Below, one piece after another: positions 7,601 to 10,832 of a stretch of DNA of 10,832 nucleotides. The notes below the pieces were generated by a model that did not search any database, was not told where the DNA came from, and worked only from the letters and a program-made list of their open reading frames with translations. Positions within the stretch are counted from its first letter, which is position 1. Each line of letters begins with the position of its first letter. The DNA lies in assembly GCA_910577685.1 (NCBI GenBank), contig CAJTOH010000070.1, positions 1 through 10,832 of the forward strand, read 5' to 3'. Made by a program: the position numbers and the translations under genes. The stretch is from an uncultured Dorea sp. (GTDB taxonomy: Bacteria > Bacillota > Clostridia > Lachnospirales > Lachnospiraceae).

Positions 7601-10600
7601 TACAATCCATCGTAAGTCCGTAATACTCACTATACCAATGACAGAACGCGGCGATATTTCCATGCTCCAACATACAGCCTTTGGGTACGCCCGTAGAGCC
7701 AGAAGTGTATAAAAGGATAAATAAATCCTCCGGCTTCGGCGGCTTGGGAAGCTGATTTCCTTTAGGCAGACTGAAAATATCCTCTGTCAGGAGAACCTTT
7801 CCCTGAAAGTTTGGTACCAATGGAAGAAGCTCTTTATCTGCAATGAGCAGCTTCGCGTCCGCATCCTTCATCATGAATTCCAGACGGTCCTTCGGGTAGG
7901 AGGGATCCAAAGGCTGGTACGCCGCCCCCGCCTTGGAAACACCAAGGGAGGCGACGGCCATATACTCGCACCTTGGAATCAGTACGGACACGGCCTGCTC
8001 ATTGCCAATTCCCATCTCTGCCACATAAGCGGCAAGACGGTCCGTAATCTCATCCACTCCTGCATAGGTGTACCTTCTGTCGCAGTAGACCACTGCCGTT
8101 TTCTCCGGCGTTTTCTTGGCCTGCTCTCTAAATAAATCAACCACGGTTTTGCTTCTGTCGTAAGGCTCTTCCGTATTGTTAAACCCATCTAAAACTTGCA
8201 AATCAAGCTCAGACGCCAGGGCGATCTCCCTTAACGTTACACAGGAGAGCATACCCCGAAGGGTCTGCCCCATCGCCCGAAGGAGTCCCCTTGCGGTTTC
8301 CTCACGGTACAAATCCTTGCGGTATTGCAGAGAAATCTCATAGCCCTCCCGATTTTTCATAACCATAACCGAAATATCCGCCTGCACGTCTCCCGCAGGA
8401 ATCGGCTGCGCAGGATATCTCTCATCCTCAAAGGTCAAACCGCTTAACATCTCACCCTGATATACGAACAGAATATCAGATGTGACGCCGTAATCCCTGG
8501 CCAGCTCTGCAAAGGATATACAGTCATGGCCCATCAGCTCATAGAAGTCCTCCTGAAAGCCCTGCAGGTATTCGGTTACCGCCATCCGTTCCTCAAAGCT
8601 GTAGCTCACCGGAAGGGTACGCACAAACATTCCCGTAGACTGGGCCAGCTTCGTTGTATGCCTTCCGTTATTTACGGTGCAGAAGAAACTCTTGTTAAGA
8701 CCGCTTAACTTAGCCAAGGCATAAGAAAAAGCGCCGAGAAACAGCGTATTTTCAGAGATTCCCCTCCGCCTTACAAACTGCTCGACGACAAGATGGGAAA
8801 CTTCCTCGCCGCATGCCTGCCTGATCTCCCCGCTTCGGGGGCTTACGGTCTTTTTCCTGAAATCCTTAATCAGCATTTCCTCTATATCAACGCCTGCGAA
8901 CCTGCCTCGGAAATACTCCCGCGCCGCCTGATATCCGGACGTTTCTTTCAGCGTTTCTTCGTAAACTGCCAAATCCGTCAGGGAAATCTCCTCCGGATTT
9001 GATTCCTCTCCCTGATAGAGGAGGGAGATCTCGTCCAGAAATACCTTGACCGACGTTCCGTCGAAGATCAGGTGATGAACGTCGAACAAAAAGTAACAGC
9101 GCCCTTTGCACTGATATAGAGCCATGCGGTAGAGAGGCTCTCCCTCCATACGGAACGGACGGACAAAGGTTTTCTTCACCGCTTCTATGTCATCCACTTC
9201 CCATTTTTCCAAGTCCGCCTTCCTGAATTCAGGACGCAGGCACATCACAGGCGTCCCGTTATCAAGGGTAATGTTTACGGCAAAAGACGTGTGGCGCGCC
9301 ACGGCAAGCCCCACAGCCTCTTTGAACCGATTAAGGTCAATGTTCTCCGGCAGTTCACAGCACATAGGAATATTGTACATTACAGCCTCCGGGTCGTTCA
9401 CACACTCCAGATACACGCCCATCTGGGAATCGGTCAGAGGATAGAAGGCTCTCTCACCGGAAGCCTTTTCTATCTTCTCCGGCTTCTTTGCATCCAGAAG
9501 CTCTGCGATCATCTCAGGCGTCCTTCCCCTTAATACCATCTCAGGCGTCAGCGGAAGGTCTGTAAGACATTCCAGTAATTGCAGCACATTGATGGAATCT
9601 CCTCCCAGACGGAAGAAATCATCCTCCCTTCCGATTCTGCCGCAATGGAGAACCTCGGCAAAGCCTCTGCAGAGGCGGCGCTCGGCATCATTCTTAGGCT
9701 CTTGATATCCGACCTTGTACTCCCCAGGCCCCGGCGGCAGCAGTACGGTACGGTCCAGTTTACCGTTGGCGTTCTTCGGAAGCGCGTCAAGACGCTTGAA
9801 GAAACGGGGAATCATATAATCCGGCAATGATCCTCTTAAGGCGATGCGAAGCTGCTCTGACGTTATCTCAGGCTTTGCCACATAATAGCCGCAGAGGTAA
9901 TTCTGCCCGTTCTCATCCATAAACGCCTTCACAACTGCATTTTCCACGCCCTCTATGGAAGACATCTTAACCTCAATCTCTCCCGTCTCTACACGCTGCC
10001 CGTTAATCTTTACCATCCAGTCCCTGCGGTTGACATACAGATAATTCCCATCCTTAAGCCTTCTTACAATATCTCCTGTATGTACAAGCACCTCCCCGTC
10101 CTCTTGCTTCTGAAACGTCCGTGCGCTCTGCTCTTCAAGATTTAAGTAGACTTCCCCAAGGATACCCTTGATACAAAGCTCGCCGTCTTCTCCGTCCGCC
10201 ACCTCATGTCCGTTTTCGTCCAGCAGGAAAAACTTAAGGCCCTGGGCAGGCTTTCCAATCGGCGTATTCTCCATAGGCTCGTCAATCTTATAATACGACG
10301 CAATCATCGCCGTCTCGCTGCATCCATAGGCGTTATACAGCTCAAATCCATCCCCTGAAAGCCTGGAAACCCGTTCGCTTCCTGTGATAACCTTCTTAAG
10401 CGCCCTTCCCTTATTCTTAAAAAATTTCAATATCTGAGGACTGAAAAAAGCACAGGTAATATCATACTCCGCAAAATAATCCTCAATCATTCTCACATCT
10501 TTACGAATCTCCTCCGGAACAATATGGGTGCACCCGCCGCAGCTTAAGATGCCGAAATACTCCATAACCAGAACCACAAAAGACATAGGCGCCATTGCCG

Positions 10601-10832
10601 CCGCCACATCTTTATCCTCCAGATACAGCATACTCCTGACTCTCATGATTCCCTGGGTGAGGCTCGCCATACTGTGAACGATTCCCTTGGGCCTTCCGGT
10701 AGAGCCGGAGGTATAGATAAGCATTGCCCTGTTTTCATCCGCCACCCTTACAGGGGAAGCCTCCTCATACCGTCCGACTGGTGTTAGTATATAAGTGTGG
10801 ACAAGAAAAGTTGAACAATCTATACTATCAAG
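4647..10832 (-). CDS. NRPS, partial at the right edge: A1(partial)-T1-C1-A2-T2-C2-A3(first part)
   Basis: The frame is open to the window edge, giving 2061 residues with no start in view. Residue numbers below count from the in-frame GTG at 10745, which is only a convenient marker. A1: P-loop YTSGSTGRPKG (11-21), A5 NAYGCSE (138-144), A7 HTGD (222-225), Lys329. T1: LGGDS, Ser384. C1: HHLIFDG (557-563). A2: P-loop YTSGSTGVPKG (1013-1023), A4 FDA (1058-1060), A5 YGPTE (1145-1149), HTGD (1233-1236), Lys1340. T2: GLTS, Ser1393. C2: HHIISDG (1563-1569). A3 opens near 1866 and reaches YTSGSTGKPKG (2019-2029), then runs into GND and a stop. Both condensation domains keep the HHxxxDG active site. A1 has Val57 where the substrate amine-binding Asp is expected, so it may load a non-amino carboxylic acid. 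The enzyme would be cytoplasmic and need a phosphopantetheinyl transferase not seen here. With the frame restored, the protein exceeds 2880 residues. The first roughly 20 residues at the edge look unlike an A domain. Confidence 0.9.
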   Translation of the reverse strand, partial: LDSIDCSTFLVHTYILTPVGRYEEASPVRVADENRAMLIYTSGSTGRPKGIVHSMASLTQGIMRVRSMLYLEDKDVAAAMAPMSFVVLVMEYFGILSCGGCTHIVPEEIRKDVRMIEDYFAEYDITCAFFSPQILKFFKNKGRALKKVITGSERVSRLSGDGFELYNAYGCSETAMIASYYKIDEPMENTPIGKPAQGLKFFLLDENGHEVADGEDGELCIKGILGEVYLNLEEQSARTFQKQEDGEVLVHTGDIVRRLKDGNYLYVNRRDWMVKINGQRVETGEIEVKMSSIEGVENAVVKAFMDENGQNYLCGYYVAKPEITSEQLRIALRGSLPDYMIPRFFKRLDALPKNANGKLDRTVLLPPGPGEYKVGYQEPKNDAERRLCRGFAEVLHCGRIGREDDFFRLGGDSINVLQLLECLTDLPLTPEMVLRGRTPEMIAELLDAKKPEKIEKASGERAFYPLTDSQMGVYLECVNDPEAVMYNIPMCCELPENIDLNRFKEAVGLAVARHTSFAVNITLDNGTPVMCLRPEFRKADLEKWEVDDIEAVKKTFVRPFRMEGEPLYRMALYQCKGRCYFLFDVHHLIFDGTSVKVFLDEISLLYQGEESNPEEISLTDLAVYEETLKETSGYQAAREYFRGRFAGVDIEEMLIKDFRKKTVSPRSGEIRQACGEEVSHLVVEQFVRRRGISENTLFLGAFSYALAKLSGLNKSFFCTVNNGRHTTKLAQSTGMFVRTLPVSYSFEERMAVTEYLQGFQEDFYELMGHDCISFAELARDYGVTSDILFVYQGEMLSGLTFEDERYPAQPIPAGDVQADISVMVMKNREGYEISLQYRKDLYREETARGLLRAMGQTLRGMLSCVTLREIALASELDLQVLDGFNNTEEPYDRSKTVVDLFREQAKKTPEKTAVVYCDRRYTYAGVDEITDRLAAYVAEMGIGNEQAVSVLIPRCEYMAVASLGVSKAGAAYQPLDPSYPKDRLEFMMKDADAKLLIADKELLPLVPNFQGKVLLTEDIFSLPKGNQLPKPPKPEDLFILLYTSGSTGVPKGCMLEHGNIAAFCHWYSEYYGLTMDCKVAAYASYGFDANMMDMYPALTVGAETHIIEENIRLDLNGLNQYFEKQGITHIFMTTQIGRAFATSMKNGKLLHLAMGGEALAPFTPEGNTKYYNIYGPTECTVNVTAYPIERYEDDFPIGKAISNIKLYVLDSQGRRAPVGMPGELCIAGYQVSRGYLNRPDKTAEVYSSNPFCTLKGYDRLYHTGDIVRFMPDGNIQFIGRRDGQVKVRGFRIELSEVEEVIRRFPGITDATVAAFDEPAGGKYIAAYVVSEGEVDVDALNAFIEESKPPYMVPAVTMQIDKIPLNQNQKVNKRALPVPERRQEELAPPKNETQQKIFDCMAEVIGHKEFGVTTDIYRAGLTSIGAVKLNVLLSEAFDGAVIRNKDLKENDTVEKLEQFLAQSQGEEAFAKQEAYPLTQTQNGIFVECAANPGSTIYNIPFLFHLGEKVDLGRLKRALEAAVEAHPYIKTTLYMDDNGDIWQKRNDELPFELEICQSMCKEDLVKPYRLIGDRLFRICLFDTPEGKYLFLEFHHIISDGESCGIFLRDMNRAYEGGGLTKESFTGFEAALVEQKALKGEEYALAKRYYDSVFEGCDTDFLPARDYREASPGLGVYKGKAALKPDALKKFCEEQRITMNTLFTAAFGFVVGRYVYKDEAVFTTIYNGRNDSRLASVMNMLVKTLPVYCNLDGEKAVGDYLRETGEQLMNSMNSDIYSFAEISRAYNIKADLMFAFQGDNFQFDEIAGEKAVLQELSLDTAKAPLSVDVLVENGEIVYQVEYRSDMYEERTVAGLMESLSAVVLEFRIKKQLKEVSMVSGKARRELDSYNETDYEVEQTTANILFERQAALYPDKTAVIACGTSLTFRQLNENANKIANCLIDMGLKLEQMVGVMLPRTVEVYAARQGIMKAGGAFLPIDPEYPDERISYILEDSKAEFLLLPESLAKERKMLLDKLPVKAIFIDQLLSSEGKTENPHVDVRPDNLCYCIYTSGSTGKPKGGND
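4657..4662 (-). other. Single-base frame break in a six-G run inside the A3 P-loop
   Basis: The minus strand reads AAGGGGGGTAATGATTGA. In the upstream frame it gives K-G-G-N-D-stop. Dropping one G gives K-G-V-M-I-E-H-R-N, the standard continuation of the adenylation-domain P-loop; A2 has K-G-C-M-L-E-H-G-N at the same place. The position and the homopolymer run strongly indicate a +1 base relative to an ancestral continuous gene. The sequence cannot tell a read error from a real mutation, a slippage-prone site or a functional split. Confidence 0.9.
10781..10832. other. AT-rich edge segment unlike the adjoining NRPS; possible junction
   Basis: The last fifty or so bases are clearly richer in A and T than the NRPS next to them. 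In the NRPS frame they use rarer-looking codons (ATA, CTA, ACA, TCA) and read as LDSIDCSTFLVHTYILTP, which I cannot fit to the stretch that precedes the P-loop in A domains. From about 10770 leftward the translation (GRYEEASPVRV) becomes plausible again. A 7-base inverted repeat, tagtata (10785-10791) and tatacta (10821-10827), lies inside. This could be an insertion-sequence end or assembly junction truncating the gene, or simply a divergent part of A1. No transposase is visible. Confidence 0.3.

Noticed and set aside
7047..7712. Plus-strand open frame of 221 codons inside A2, and a similar 232-codon frame at 3980-4678
   Set aside because: Both are antisense to intact adenylation-domain core motifs and show no protein-family features; long antisense frames are common opposite such coding regions.
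10743..10745. GTG as the true start of the NRPS
   Set aside because: It would begin only ten residues before the P-loop and remove the first half of the adenylation N-domain. The frame is open to the window edge, and there is no well-spaced ribosome binding site (GAGGAGG lies about 14 bases away).
1..10832. CRISPR arrays, tRNA or rRNA genes, transposases
   Set aside because: No spaced direct repeats, cloverleaf-like sequence, rRNA signature or transposase-like frame was seen on either strand; the only large-scale repetition is between NRPS domains of the same type.

Overview
The window holds the 3' part of a nonribosomal peptide synthetase (NRPS) operon. Every convincing gene lies on the minus strand, so the biology reads from right to left. 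About half the bases are G or C. The genes have clostridial-type Shine-Dalgarno sites, a MATE transporter fused to an RsbW-like ATPase, and a small cysteine-rich protein of a type I associate with Clostridia. This points to an anaerobic Bacillota, probably a gut Lachnospiraceae-like Clostridia. That taxonomic call is an inference from gene style, not from a marker gene.

Layout in transcription order. (1) 10832-4647: a large NRPS fragment, open at the right window edge, ordered A1(partial)-T1-C1-A2-T2-C2-A3(first part). (2) A single-base frame break in a run of six G (4657-4662), exactly at the P-loop (A3 motif) of the third adenylation domain. (3) 4654-2186: the rest of A3, then T3 and a terminal NAD(P)H-dependent thioester reductase (R). 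(4) 2177-411: a MATE exporter with a C-terminal RsbW-like ATPase domain, 8 bases after the NRPS stop. (5) 286-86: a 66-residue cysteine-rich protein with its own promoter-like sequence. Bases 1-85 hold no gene I can support.

How the parts fit: A1 lacks the aspartate that normally binds the alpha-amino group of an amino acid, whereas A2 and A3 have it. The line therefore looks like an acyl-loading module, two amino-acid modules and a reductive release domain. The simplest predicted product is an N-acylated dipeptide aldehyde, or its cyclised or further reduced derivative, exported by the MATE pump. This resembles the reductase-ended NRPSs of gut Clostridia reported to make protease-inhibiting peptide aldehydes and pyrazinones. 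The substrates, and any modules upstream of the window, are unknown.

Points of greatest interest are the G6 frame break (error, decay, slippage or a genuinely split A domain), the non-amino-acid starter A domain, the transporter-kinase fusion, and an AT-rich stretch at the right edge (about 10781-10832) that does not look like A-domain coding sequence and may be a junction.
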